The notes under the pieces: generated by a model | The model's input: the letters and a program-made list of their open reading frames with translations, nothing else | Databases searched by the model: none | Told to the model about the DNA's origin: nothing | Program-made: the position numbers and the translations under genes | Source of the DNA: Halorubrum vacuolatum | Lineage (GTDB): Archaea; Halobacteriota; Halobacteria; Halobacteriales; Haloferacaceae | Assembly: GCF_900188065.1 (NCBI RefSeq) | Contig: NZ_FZNQ01000005.1 | Span: 98,177 to 162,176 of the forward strand | DNA: 64,000 bases | Direction: 5' to 3' | Shown: positions 33,357 to 42,900 of the stretch, piece by piece | Layout of the letters: the number at the start of each line of letters is the position of its first letter | Numbering within the stretch: the first letter of the stretch is position 1

Positions 33357-36080
33357 ATGACCCGAACACACAACCATACGCGCACGAAGGCCGTCTCGGT
33401 CTTTTTCAGCGCCATCATGGTCTTCTCCATGGTGGCGGTCGGCGTTACCGTCACACCCGCGGCGGCATCGCCAGCCATCGACTCGTACGACCCGGAAAAC
33501 CCATGGCAGGGACAGGCGGTCACCGCGACCGTGGACGGCCTCGACCCCGGTGACGAGGTCGACCTCCGCCGCGTGACGGACACGTCGAACGGCGGCAGCA
33601 CGGTTTCCTCCAGCACGTTCATCGAGGAGCTCGACGTCGAGGCCGACAACGGCGACCGCGTCGTCCGCATCGACACCGACGACTTGGACAGCGGGGACTA
33701 CTTCCTGAGCGGAAGCGGCCTCTCATCGACGCCGAGCATGGACGACACCTTCGAGGTGCGGATCCAGCGCCTCGACGCCGCGTTCGACGACGACGTCGTC
33801 ACCGACTTCGGCGCGGACTCCGAGACCGACCTCGACATCTCCTCGAACCGCGGCACCTACACGCTGAACGTCAGCGCCGACGGCGACCTCGACTCCGAGG
33901 AACTCTTCACGATCTTCGTCGACGCTGACTCGGAGAACCACCCGGCGGGGGATAACTCGATCCGGGAGGATCTGATCGATCCGGACAACGACATCGACGA
34001 CCTCGGTGACCTCTACGAGGCGATCCGTGCCGGTACCTACGACGGCGAGTTCGACACCGCGGACGACGTCACTTCGGGCGACATCTGGGGCGAGTTCAAC
34101 GTCTTCCTGTACGCCGAGGGCAAGGACGACGACCTCGACCACGACGAGAAGATCGGTCTCCACCGGATCACCGACCGCGAAGAGGCGGTCGACTTCGACG
34201 GAATCGACGGCGGCGACTACGAGTTCCTGTTCGAGGTAACCGACACCGCCGCCGAGGCGACCGCGAGCATCACCGTCGACGACGTCGACGACGCGGAACT
34301 GAGCTTCGTCGACTCGACGGTCGACGTCGCACAGGGCGGCGTCGCCTCGATCACGGTCGAGGCCAACGACGCGGCCGACTCCGGCCTGCTGGTCATCGGC
34401 GAGATCGACGACTTCGGCTACCAGCTGAACGTCACGATCGAGTCGTTCAACGACGACGATCGGATCACGCTCTACTTCAACACCTACACGGCCGGCACGA
34501 GCGACGACGGTGACGGAACGGACCTCGAAGACATCATCTGGGTCGATGAGGACGACGCCGACGAGGATGCCGCGATCGACTACAGCGAGACGGAGGAACA
34601 CGAGGACTCCGATACCCTCGAGTTCATCCTGAGCGAGGGCGACTACGACATGTCCGTCATCGCCCTCGGCGACTTCGACGATGCCGTCGACGACCCCGAT
34701 GACGTCGGCTCGCTGCTCATCGACGAGCGCGAGACGACCGGGCTGAACGTCTGGACCGCCGCCGCCGACACCGTCGACGACATCGACGCGGTCGACGACG
34801 TCCTCGCCGGCGCGGAGGCCGGCAACGTCACCCAGCGCGACCTCGTCACCCAGGACGACTGGGCCATCTTCGAACTCGACGCGACCGGCCTCGACGGCAT
34901 GTTCCAGTACGCCACCGATAACGGCGGCCTGAGCGCCATCACGAACACGAACAACGCCGCCGACGACACGCTCTTAGCACAGGAGGAGAGCGACCGTGCG
35001 GCCCGCGTCCGGCTCCGTGAGACACGCGCGAGCGCCGGACCAAACGCCGACCGCCGGCTGGTCGACTGGGAGCAGGCCGACTACGAGATCATCACGACGG
35101 CCGGACAGTCCACCGTCTTCATCGCGGTCGACACTGACAGCTGGAACGACGACCATGACGTCTTCGATCCCGGCGCGGCGCTCGATGAGGAGGACGACTA
35201 CGAGTTCATCATGAACGTCCGGATCGAAGACGAGTGGCTGCTCGAGTTCGACGAGGAGGAGGATGACGACCTCGACGATCTCTTCCAGACGATCGAATCG
35301 TCCTTCGACGTGGAGGAACGGACGGGGCAGTTCCGGCATGACCCGTATGAGGTGACCGCGACCGAGGACGTCGAGATCGTCGCCTCGACGAACGTCGCAC
35401 CCGGGACGGAACTCACCATCCGCGCTCGCTCCAGCGGCGACACCCGCCCGTCGTTCATCATGTCCGACAGCGACCTCGTGGTGACCCAGAATGAGGACGT
35501 GACCGGCACGTTCGACTTCAGCGGCAAGAACGTGGGCGACACGTTCGACCTCACGCTCCGACCGACCGGTCAGTTCCCGGACGATGTCGAAGCTGAGGGT
35601 ATCGTCGTCGACGAGATCGACGCGACAGCCGTCTTCGAGGTCAGCGACCTCGACCCCGCGGACGCTGACGTGGAACTCGGCGACGTGATCGACGCCTCCG
35701 CGACGATCACCAACACCGGTACCGAGGACGCGACGAAGGACGTCGAGGTCCGTGTCGACGGCGACACGATCGCCACCCAGGAGATCGAACTCGAAGCCGG
35801 TGAGGACGTCACCGCCGAGTTCGAGATCGACACGTCCGACCTCGACGCTGGCGACTACACCCACAGCGTCTGGACCGAGGATGACGAGGAGACCGGCTCG
35901 CTCACCATCGTCGACCCCGACGCTGACGACGACGATGTCGATGACGCCGACGACGCTGACGACGCCGACGCTGATGACGAGCCTGCCGATGTCGACGACG
36001 ACACGCCCGGCTTCGGCGTGCTCGTCGCCCTCGCCGCGCTGCTCGCCGCGGCGCTGCTCGCGGTCCGCCGTCGTTCCTAA
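33357..36080 (+). CDS. second S-layer glycoprotein paralogue (PGF-CTERM)
   Basis: 907 aa. Signal peptide 1-37 (MTRTHNHTRTKAVSVFFSAI, ending TPAAA). The mature protein begins directly with the S-layer core SPAIDSYDPENPWQGQAV and is collinear with residues about 326-1268 of the upstream paralogue (SNRGTYTLNVSADGDLDSEE, DSTVDVAQGGVASITVEAND, RASAGPNADRRLVDWEQ). It lacks the extra N-terminal domain. CARDB-like module about 755-845, Asp-rich stalk, then DDTPGFGVLVALAALL ending AVRRRS. Sequons NVS, NVT and NVT. More GC-rich than its neighbour. Which of the two forms the main lattice, and whether they are co-expressed, is not visible. Confidence 0.87.
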   Translation: MTRTHNHTRTKAVSVFFSAIMVFSMVAVGVTVTPAAASPAIDSYDPENPWQGQAVTATVDGLDPGDEVDLRRVTDTSNGGSTVSSSTFIEELDVEADNGDRVVRIDTDDLDSGDYFLSGSGLSSTPSMDDTFEVRIQRLDAAFDDDVVTDFGADSETDLDISSNRGTYTLNVSADGDLDSEELFTIFVDADSENHPAGDNSIREDLIDPDNDIDDLGDLYEAIRAGTYDGEFDTADDVTSGDIWGEFNVFLYAEGKDDDLDHDEKIGLHRITDREEAVDFDGIDGGDYEFLFEVTDTAAEATASITVDDVDDAELSFVDSTVDVAQGGVASITVEANDAADSGLLVIGEIDDFGYQLNVTIESFNDDDRITLYFNTYTAGTSDDGDGTDLEDIIWVDEDDADEDAAIDYSETEEHEDSDTLEFILSEGDYDMSVIALGDFDDAVDDPDDVGSLLIDERETTGLNVWTAAADTVDDIDAVDDVLAGAEAGNVTQRDLVTQDDWAIFELDATGLDGMFQYATDNGGLSAITNTNNAADDTLLAQEESDRAARVRLRETRASAGPNADRRLVDWEQADYEIITTAGQSTVFIAVDTDSWNDDHDVFDPGAALDEEDDYEFIMNVRIEDEWLLEFDEEEDDDLDDLFQTIESSFDVEERTGQFRHDPYEVTATEDVEIVASTNVAPGTELTIRARSSGDTRPSFIMSDSDLVVTQNEDVTGTFDFSGKNVGDTFDLTLRPTGQFPDDVEAEGIVVDEIDATAVFEVSDLDPADADVELGDVIDASATITNTGTEDATKDVEVRVDGDTIATQEIELEAGEDVTAEFEIDTSDLDAGDYTHSVWTEDDEETGSLTIVDPDADDDDVDDADDADDADADDEPADVDDDTPGFGVLVALAALLAAALLAVRRRS

Positions 36081-36213
36081 CCCGGACGACTGCGGAACAC
36101 AGGACGCGCGACGCACAGACTGACGCGAGCCGATCCATTTCGGTTTGACTACCGGCCCACCCGGGCCGGCCCCCGTGCGGAATTTTTTATCGGACCCACC
36201 CGGCGAGTGACGA
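36073..36213 (+). repeat. 140-bp downstream repeat of S-layer genes, copy 2
   Basis: Counterpart of 32819-32960. In this copy the T-run is longer (TTTTTT) and may double as a TATA-like element for the gene that follows. Confidence 0.75.
36151..36189 (+). terminator. terminator of the second S-layer gene
   Basis: CCGGCCC-ACCC-GGGCCGG stem followed by CCCCCGTGCGGAATTTTTTAT, the same structure as after the first S-layer gene. Confidence 0.75.
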
Positions 36214-36247
36214 CGTTCACGCCTCCGCACACGACGCACGCGGCCGA

Positions 36248-36297
36248 GCACACGGACGCATCGTTGAAGACAGCGCACGGACGCATCGTTGAAGACG
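36248..36297 (+). repeat. 26-bp direct repeat, two copies
   Basis: GCACACGGACGCATCGTTGA and its continuation AGAC recur as GCGCACGGACGCATCGTTGA-AGAC 26 bases later, just upstream of the cupredoxin gene. If translation began at the GTG at 36207 the repeat would be coding. Confidence 0.65.
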
Positions 36298-36317
36298 ATC
36301 CATCCCTTGTGACGTCT

Positions 36318-37817
36318 ATGAGGCCTTCCGGCCCACCGAACCCCTCCCGAGATCGCCGAGCAACCACCTCACGCCGTCCAGACGATCCACCGGGCGGTCG
36401 ACGTTCTGAGGACCCACCGGACGGTCGACATCCCGACCGGCTCGATGACCGGTCGGCCACAGCCGGAACGCCGACACCGAGCCGCCGAGGGCTCCTGACG
36501 GGTCTCGGGACGGTCGCCGTCCTCGGATCGACGGCCGCGTCCGCCGCCGGGGACGACGCCGTTCGGCTCCGGCTCTCCGCGGTCGGCTCCACGGCTTGGG
36601 AGGCCGAGAGCGAGGACGACCCCGCGGTCGTCGCGACCGACGGGGAGAACCCGGAACTCCGGTTCGCGGTCGACACCCGATACGTGGTGGAAAACCCGTC
36701 GTTCCGGCCCCACCCGTTCGAGCTGCAGGATGCGGACGGGGAGCCGCTTCTCAGCCAGGACGCCGGCGGCCGCTTCGAGGACGCCCCCGACGTCGACTGG
36801 AGCGACGACGGCGAGACGATGTCGTTCACCGTCACCGAGTCGCTGGCGGCCGACCTCGACGGATACGTCTGTACCGCCCACTCCCGCATGTCGGGATCGG
36901 TCGGGACACATCCCGACGACCGACCGGAAGCGAGCGTCACCTTCGATGACGGCTGGACCCCCGGACGAACGGTCCGAGTTGCGGCCGCGGAGCTTGAAGA
37001 CGGCGGCTACCTCCGGGTCCACGATCCGGACGACGACACCGGGACCCGTGGCGTGACCGAGCCGCTGTCGGCCGGCCGTCACGAGGACGTCAGTATCGAA
37101 CTCGACTCATCGCTTTCGGGGCCGACGACGCTCGCGGTCACCGCGCATCTGCAGACGACCGAAGAGGCGTTCACGTTCCCCGACGACGGCGACGGGCCGT
37201 ATCTCGATTCGGACGACGACCCGGTGACGGTCACCGCGACGGTCTCGCCCATCGCCTACGATGACCCCGAGGGACGGGTTTCGATCGAGCGCCCGGAGCC
37301 GGACGCGACGGTCGAACCGACGGTCACGGTCGCGATCGACGTCGACGGATTCGATTTCGCTGTTCCCGATACACCTCCGGCACCGGACCGTGGGGGCTTC
37401 GTCGTCCTCGTCGATCGCGACCCGGTTTCACCGGGCGATCAGGTCCCGGAGGCCGACATCGCCGCCCGGATCGACGATCCGGAGGCGACCGCGGAGCCCA
37501 CGCTCGATCCCGGGGACCGAACGGTTCGCGTTCAAGCGGTCGATACCGAGCGACGGGCGTTCACGCTGACCGACGACGTGGCCGTCACGGTCGCCGATGA
37601 CGACTCGGTGGACGCCGACGACGTGTCGGATGACGACGATTCCACGGACGATGGCGCCCCGGATGAAGACAGCACGGGAGAGGACACCACGGACGACGAC
37701 GGAACCGACGTCGACGCGCCCGGCTTCGGCGTCGGCGTGACGCTCGGTGCGCTCGGCGGAGCGGTCGCATATGCCTATCGACGCGTGAAGGGCGTGAGCG
37801 ACGACGGTACCGAGTGA
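36318..37817 (+). CDS. Tat-exported cupredoxin-domain surface protein with PGF-CTERM-like tail
   Basis: 499 aa from the ATG at 36318; a GTG at 36207 is possible. A long basic/proline-rich N-terminus ends in a Tat signal (SRRGLLTGLGTVAVLGSTAA near 54-73). About 80-200 is a cupredoxin-like domain with the type I copper pattern: His in FRPHPFELQD and C-x2-H-x2-M in YVCTAHSRMSGS. About 205-315 resembles the haloarchaeal DUF7282 sandwich, and about 320-430 another sandwich (EGRVSIERPEPDATVEPTVT). An Asp/Thr stalk and VDAPGFGVGVTLGALGGAVA with basic end follow. It should hold copper outside the cell and carry electrons, attached at the surface. Copper binding is inferred from the ligand pattern. 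Confidence 0.78.
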   Translation: MRPSGPPNPSRDRRATTSRRPDDPPGGRRSEDPPDGRHPDRLDDRSATAGTPTPSRRGLLTGLGTVAVLGSTAASAAGDDAVRLRLSAVGSTAWEAESEDDPAVVATDGENPELRFAVDTRYVVENPSFRPHPFELQDADGEPLLSQDAGGRFEDAPDVDWSDDGETMSFTVTESLAADLDGYVCTAHSRMSGSVGTHPDDRPEASVTFDDGWTPGRTVRVAAAELEDGGYLRVHDPDDDTGTRGVTEPLSAGRHEDVSIELDSSLSGPTTLAVTAHLQTTEEAFTFPDDGDGPYLDSDDDPVTVTATVSPIAYDDPEGRVSIERPEPDATVEPTVTVAIDVDGFDFAVPDTPPAPDRGGFVVLVDRDPVSPGDQVPEADIAARIDDPEATAEPTLDPGDRTVRVQAVDTERRAFTLTDDVAVTVADDDSVDADDVSDDDDSTDDGAPDEDSTGEDTTDDDGTDVDAPGFGVGVTLGALGGAVAYAYRRVKGVSDDGTE

Positions 37818-37825
37818 CGCCGGAT

Positions 37826-37888
37826 GTGAGCCGACGGGTGTGAGCGTCGACGGGCATGAGCGTCGACGGGCATGAGCGTCGACGGGCG
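37826..37888 (+). repeat. 16-bp tandem repeat, three copies plus a degenerate one
   Basis: TGAGCGTCGACGGGCA at 37841, 37857 and 37873 (the last ends CG), preceded by a degenerate TGAGCCGACGGGTG. It lies in the gap between the cupredoxin gene and the next surface protein and ends before that gene's promoter. Confidence 0.8.
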
Positions 37889-38048
37889 TGAACGATATCG
37901 GGTGTACCTACATTGGCCTCCGACGCTGGGAGCGCCTCCCGTCGGATGGAACTGTCGTTCCGCCCATGATTGGGCGTCGGCCGACCGCCAGAGTGACAGC
38001 GGTGTCGCCGAGTAGTTCTTATTTACCCGGTTCATTCGGGCAGCACCG

Positions 38049-39485
38049 ATGTCGACACGATCCACCCCGATCCTCGCGGTCGGGGCCACGCTGCTTGCGA
38101 CGGTCATGCTGTTGTCCGTCGTTGCGATCCCCCTCGCCGGCGCCGCCCCCACCGCAGCCGCACCGTCCGATACGACCACCGCCGCGCTCGACGGCACACA
38201 GACGGCCGCATCCGTCTCGCCGCCGCCGGTCGAGCGAGGTGGCGTCGACGCCGCGCTCCGCTCCGGCGGACTTCACTTCGCCGGTCAGGAACTCGGCGCG
38301 GCTATCCCCGAGGAGGTCACCGACGCCGAGGCGGTCGAGCTCCGTCGGTATGACCGCAGCGCCGACCGGGCCGGCTCGTTCGTCCGCGAGTACGGCCTCG
38401 ATGACGACCGCTCGCTGCGGATCGCGACGGGTTCGCTCCGCGGCGAGTACGTCCTCGTCCCCGACGGCGACCGCTCGCAGGCGATCCGGTTCGGCTCCGA
38501 CGGCGTCGCCACCGAACTCGTCGACGCGCGGGACGCCCGCCCGTTCGAGGTCGCCCACCAGTCGCTCCGCGTCGAGTGGGGCCAGGACCGGATCACCACC
38601 GCCGATGACGACGTTGACCTCGAGATGCGCTCGAACCGCGCGCGCTACAACCTCAACGTGAGCGCCGACGGCCTCGATTATGCGGACTTGGAGAACCTCT
38701 TCCGCGCCGGCGGGGCCGCGGACAACCCCGACCCCTACGAGGACCGCCAGCCGTTCGCCGTCGACGGCGTGGTTCACGACGCCCACGCGGACGAGGACGT
38801 TCTCGTGCTCCGCGGCCTGCGCGACGGCTCACTGACCGCCGACTTCACCGAGATCGACGCGGGCGACTATCGGTTCACGTTCGAGGTGACCGACACCGGG
38901 GTGACCTCCGGTGCGCCCGTCGGCGACGACGACGCCGACGATCCGCCCGCGGCCGACCCCGCGTTCTTCAACGTGACCGCGCTCGATCCCGCGGCCGCGA
39001 CCGTCGCGCCCGGGGACCCCCTGACGGTCTCGGCGACGGTGACGAACATCGGCGGGACGGAGGCGACCCAGACCGTCGAGCTCCGGTTCGGGAACGAGTC
39101 GATCGCCACCGAGGAGGTGTCTCTGGCCCCCGACGAGGACGAGACGGTCTCCTTTGACGTCGACGCGCCCGACACGCCCGGCACCTACGTCCACGCGGTC
39201 CATTCCGCGAACGCCAGCGTCGCCGGCGAGCTTATCGTCGAGGAACTCGAGGCCGACGACGCAGACGACGCCGACGATGCGGCTGACGTCGATGATGACG
39301 CCGACGACGCGGACGACGCGGACGACGCGCCGACCGATGTGGATGACGGTGAGGAACCGGTCGATGACGATGCGCCCGGCTTCGGCGTGCTCGTCACACT
39401 CGGCGCGCTGCTCGCCGCCGCACTGCTCGCCGGACGCCGTGTGACCCGCCGCGATCGCCGCGACCGTCGCGACCGTCGCGTCTGA
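38049..39485 (+). CDS. short S-layer-like PGF-CTERM surface protein
   Basis: 478 aa. Signal peptide 1-33 (MSTRSTPILAVGATLLATVM, ending AGAAP). About 60-160 is a domain with LHFAGQELGAAIPEEV and LRGEYVLVPDG resembling N-terminal parts of other haloarchaeal surface glycoproteins. About 190-290 matches the S-layer core motif seen in the two big paralogues (SNRARYNLNVSADGLDYADL). About 305-395 is a CARDB module, then an Asp-rich stalk and DDDAPGFGVLVTLGALLAAA. The tail has an unusual RRDRRDRRDRRV ending. A TATA-like CTTATTTACC about 28 nt upstream gives a leaderless start. Looks like a shortened member of the S-layer family. Confidence 0.82.
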   Translation: MSTRSTPILAVGATLLATVMLLSVVAIPLAGAAPTAAAPSDTTTAALDGTQTAASVSPPPVERGGVDAALRSGGLHFAGQELGAAIPEEVTDAEAVELRRYDRSADRAGSFVREYGLDDDRSLRIATGSLRGEYVLVPDGDRSQAIRFGSDGVATELVDARDARPFEVAHQSLRVEWGQDRITTADDDVDLEMRSNRARYNLNVSADGLDYADLENLFRAGGAADNPDPYEDRQPFAVDGVVHDAHADEDVLVLRGLRDGSLTADFTEIDAGDYRFTFEVTDTGVTSGAPVGDDDADDPPAADPAFFNVTALDPAAATVAPGDPLTVSATVTNIGGTEATQTVELRFGNESIATEEVSLAPDEDETVSFDVDAPDTPGTYVHAVHSANASVAGELIVEELEADDADDADDAADVDDDADDADDADDAPTDVDDGEEPVDDDAPGFGVLVTLGALLAAALLAGRRVTRRDRRDRRDRRV

Positions 39486-39942
39486 TCCGCGTCGCCCCCG
39501 CTGACGCCTTTTTTGCCGTCCCATGATGGGTGGCTCTCCAGACATCGCGACGCGTCGCGAGCGTCGCGGGCGCGCCGCGCGTCACCGCGAGTATATAAAC
39601 ACTCGTGGGCGGAACCGACCGTTTTTGCCGCCGGCGTCGGCCGGCCGTTCGCCGGGCGGCCAGTCGGTGATGTTTCGGCCGGCTGGTAGGCGGTTCGGCG
39701 GTCGGTCTTCCCGTGGCGGTCTGGAGGGTGATCGTGGCGTCATCGGTCGATTTTCGATCGTTTCACCGGCGGCGACACTGTCCGTGATTCGAAAGCTGCG
39801 TGTTCGGAACTCACTTATATACCCGATCGACTCGCTCCGCGTGCGTTCCACGACCGCCGACCGACGGTATTCGTGACGCCCGCCGGCTCCCATCGCGTGT
39901 GCCGATCCTCGGTCCGGTCGGATGTGGAAGGAGATGCCGACC
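39486..39942. other. intergenic region upstream of the chimeric surface gene
   Basis: Contains a terminator after the short S-layer-like gene, a TATA-like GTATATAAAC near 39590 with no obvious gene behind it, and the likely promoter CTTATATACC (about 39813-39822) with a ~100-nt leader and GGAAGGAG (39926-39933) before the ATG at 39943. No gene is supported. Confidence 0.5.
39489..39514 (+). terminator. terminator after the short S-layer-like gene
   Basis: GCGTC (39489-39493) pairs with GACGC (39503-39507), followed at once by CTTTTTT. The stem is short, so this is tentative. Confidence 0.45.
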
Positions 39943-42900
39943 ATGTCGTTCGAATCCGCACGCCGTCGCCGTATCGTTCTCACGATCACGCTCCTCACCG
40001 CCGCCTCCCTGATCGGTGTCGGGATGTTTTCAGCGGTTGGGGTAGGGTCACAAGATTCTGAGATTAAAATAACGAACACACCGGAGCCAGAGCCGCTGAC
40101 GTCCGGTGACACTACACATTATATCGGAGATGTTAGAATCAACCTGGACAATGACTATCCCGATACTCATGATATGATCCATCTCCATCTCGGTCTTCCC
40201 AACCTAGCTGATGGAGATGTTTCAATCGAATCAGCCGAGCTCAAATCTGCCTCCGTTAGTGGTGGGACGATATCCGACGCTTATGTCTATTCTATTGATG
40301 AAGACGAGCATATTTTAGGCATTTCAGTCGATGTTTCGGGATCCGACACCAGCGTTGAGGTCCGTGATTTAAAAATTGACGGAATTAAGCTTGATCAGGT
40401 AGATCAATCCCAGAAACTGTCATATAAAATCGTAGTCACAAAAGAATATTCACCTGAACTATCTACATCACCTAGTTCTGTGTCTCAATCTACCAGTTCC
40501 TCCGACTTCCCTGTATATTTCTCCCAATTTGATGTCTCCGATCAGGGAACCGTCTCTAGTACAATAAAGTCTGATCGGACATTGTCGTTTCCGTCCATCA
40601 CCGTTTCTGATTTCAGTTCTAATGTTGATGTAAAACTGCTCGCAACATACGACAGGGATGGAAAAACGAAGAAAGCGGGTGGTAAAGAGGTGGATCAGAA
40701 GTCCATAGCCGATTCGACCTCTGTCACTGTTCCACTAGATGATTTTTATTGGTATCCTGGCCACATTAGAATCAGCGCGATTCCCCAATCAGAATTTGAA
40801 GATACTGATCTCGATGGATCCAGTGTTCCTGAGGATTTAGTGAATGCTCAAACTGAGACAGCAGAAGCTTCGGTATATGAAGGAAGAGTTGGGTTCAATG
40901 ATATAGAACGAGATGTCTCAATCTCGGATTATATCGAAATCCAGGAGGCTAGTCTAGAGGGAGCTTCTGGAAAGGATCATCCATTCGTTGTAGCATTATA
41001 TAAATCAGATACTGAAGATTACCACCCAGAAGACTTGGTCGGTAGTTCAGATGTACTTGTCGGCACGAATGAAAATATTCCTCTCAAATTACGTGATCGT
41101 GAAGACAATGCGTTGGCGATTTCGGAAAGTGGAGAGTATGTTGCTGTTCTACACTCTGTTTCGTCAGAGGTTGATGAAGGTGATTATGTTCCACCAAATA
41201 GCGATACTCTAATAAAGAACTCAGATGAGCACTCCGGTTTTGTTGATGGAGGTATCGCTGACGCTGCCAGCATTTCAATACGATCTGGTGGAACGAGCGG
41301 AATAAACACAGATAGAACGTTTACTACTGACGAAGATATTCCTGACGTCGTATTTAAGGGACAATCTTTCTCCTACCCTGCATCAGATGTCGACAGATCC
41401 ATTGGTCTTTATCAAGTTAAAAACGACAATGAACCATCTAAGGTTTATTCGGAACTGCCTGAAGGTGAAGGGTTGTTTGCGAAGTTTGAGACTACAGGAC
41501 TTGATTCTGGAACCTATTATTTGGACGATGGATATGTTCAGAGCGAGACTTTCTCTATAAAAGAGAGCAACACTGATTACGATATAAATGATGTTTATAT
41601 TAATCCACGTAACTCACTCACATCAGTACTGACTATCGACAACTCAGACAGAGACGGTTTTGTCTCTGAGATTCAACTCCTAGATAGTAATTCTGAACCT
41701 ATTCCGTCATCCAAGATAGTTGATGTTTTTGCAAACACAGATGATTGGAAGACTGTATCTGAAGAAAAACAATATTATACTGATGAGAACTTCGATGAAC
41801 TTGATCGTGGTGAGATATACGGTGATCGTCACTTAGAAGATAAGTATCTCCTGTTTGACGGCGGTCTGTATCTTTTTAACCCTACTGGGTCTGTTAGTCT
41901 CGACTTTAGTTCACTTGAATCGGGAGAGTATCAACTCGTAACTAGTGACTTTGATGCAGATCGTGAAGTTATCTCAAAAATAAATGTGGCGGATTTTGAG
42001 GGAGATAAGGCATTTTTCACAGAGCCAATACCATCTGCTTCTCAGGGGGATATCTTTGTGCAAGATGTCTACGTTCCAGACTCGACGAGTGACGCCCGAC
42101 TCCATCTCTCACACGACGAGTACGAGGCGTCGGTCGCGCTCGATCTCCCCACGGCGGAGCCGGTGACGCTCGGGGTGAACACCTACGCTGCCGGTCATCC
42201 GGATCACGGGGACGATTTCGTGACCGTTCTCGACGGCGAGGGGAGCGCCACGCTGCTCGATCAGCCGACCACGGACGACCTCCTCGCGCCGGGCGAGTAC
42301 GACCTGACGGTTCAGGCCACCGCCGACGGCGACCCGGACGACGGAATGACGCTCACCCTCGACCCCCGCGAGACACGGTCGCTCACGGCGTTCACGAGCG
42401 ACACGCTGACCCCCGCGGATCTCTCGGATCCCGAAGCCGTTGCGGCCGCCCGCGAGACGGGGGCCCTCGAACCCGCGGACACGGTCTCGGAGGACGACAC
42501 CCTCGTCTTCGTGGCGAATGCGACCGGGCTCGACGGACTCCTCGACGCCGGTGGCCCGATCGACGGGGTGGACGACCTCGCGAGTCACGAGGGCCTCGCC
42601 GTCGAGCTCGTCGCCGAGCCCGACACGACGGACGATCCTCCACGTGCGACGCTCACGGACGACGCGCTCGCGAGCGCCTCGACGGCCGGCGTGGCCGACG
42701 ACCGGTTCCACGCGGCCATGCGCTTTGCGGACATCCCCTTCGAGAACGGCACGCCGGACGCCGACGCCGAGCTGCGGCTTTCGGTCGCGGTCACCGACGA
42801 TCGCGTCCGGACGACGAACGAGCCGTTCGAGGCCGACGTGACCGACGACCCGGACCTCGTCTCGACGACGCTCATCCACGCCGGCGACCCATCGGACGGC

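Noticed and set aside
39523..39876. 117-codon plus-strand frame before the chimeric surface gene
   Set aside because: Basic, repeat-like product crossing a TATA-like box and the promoter of the next gene.
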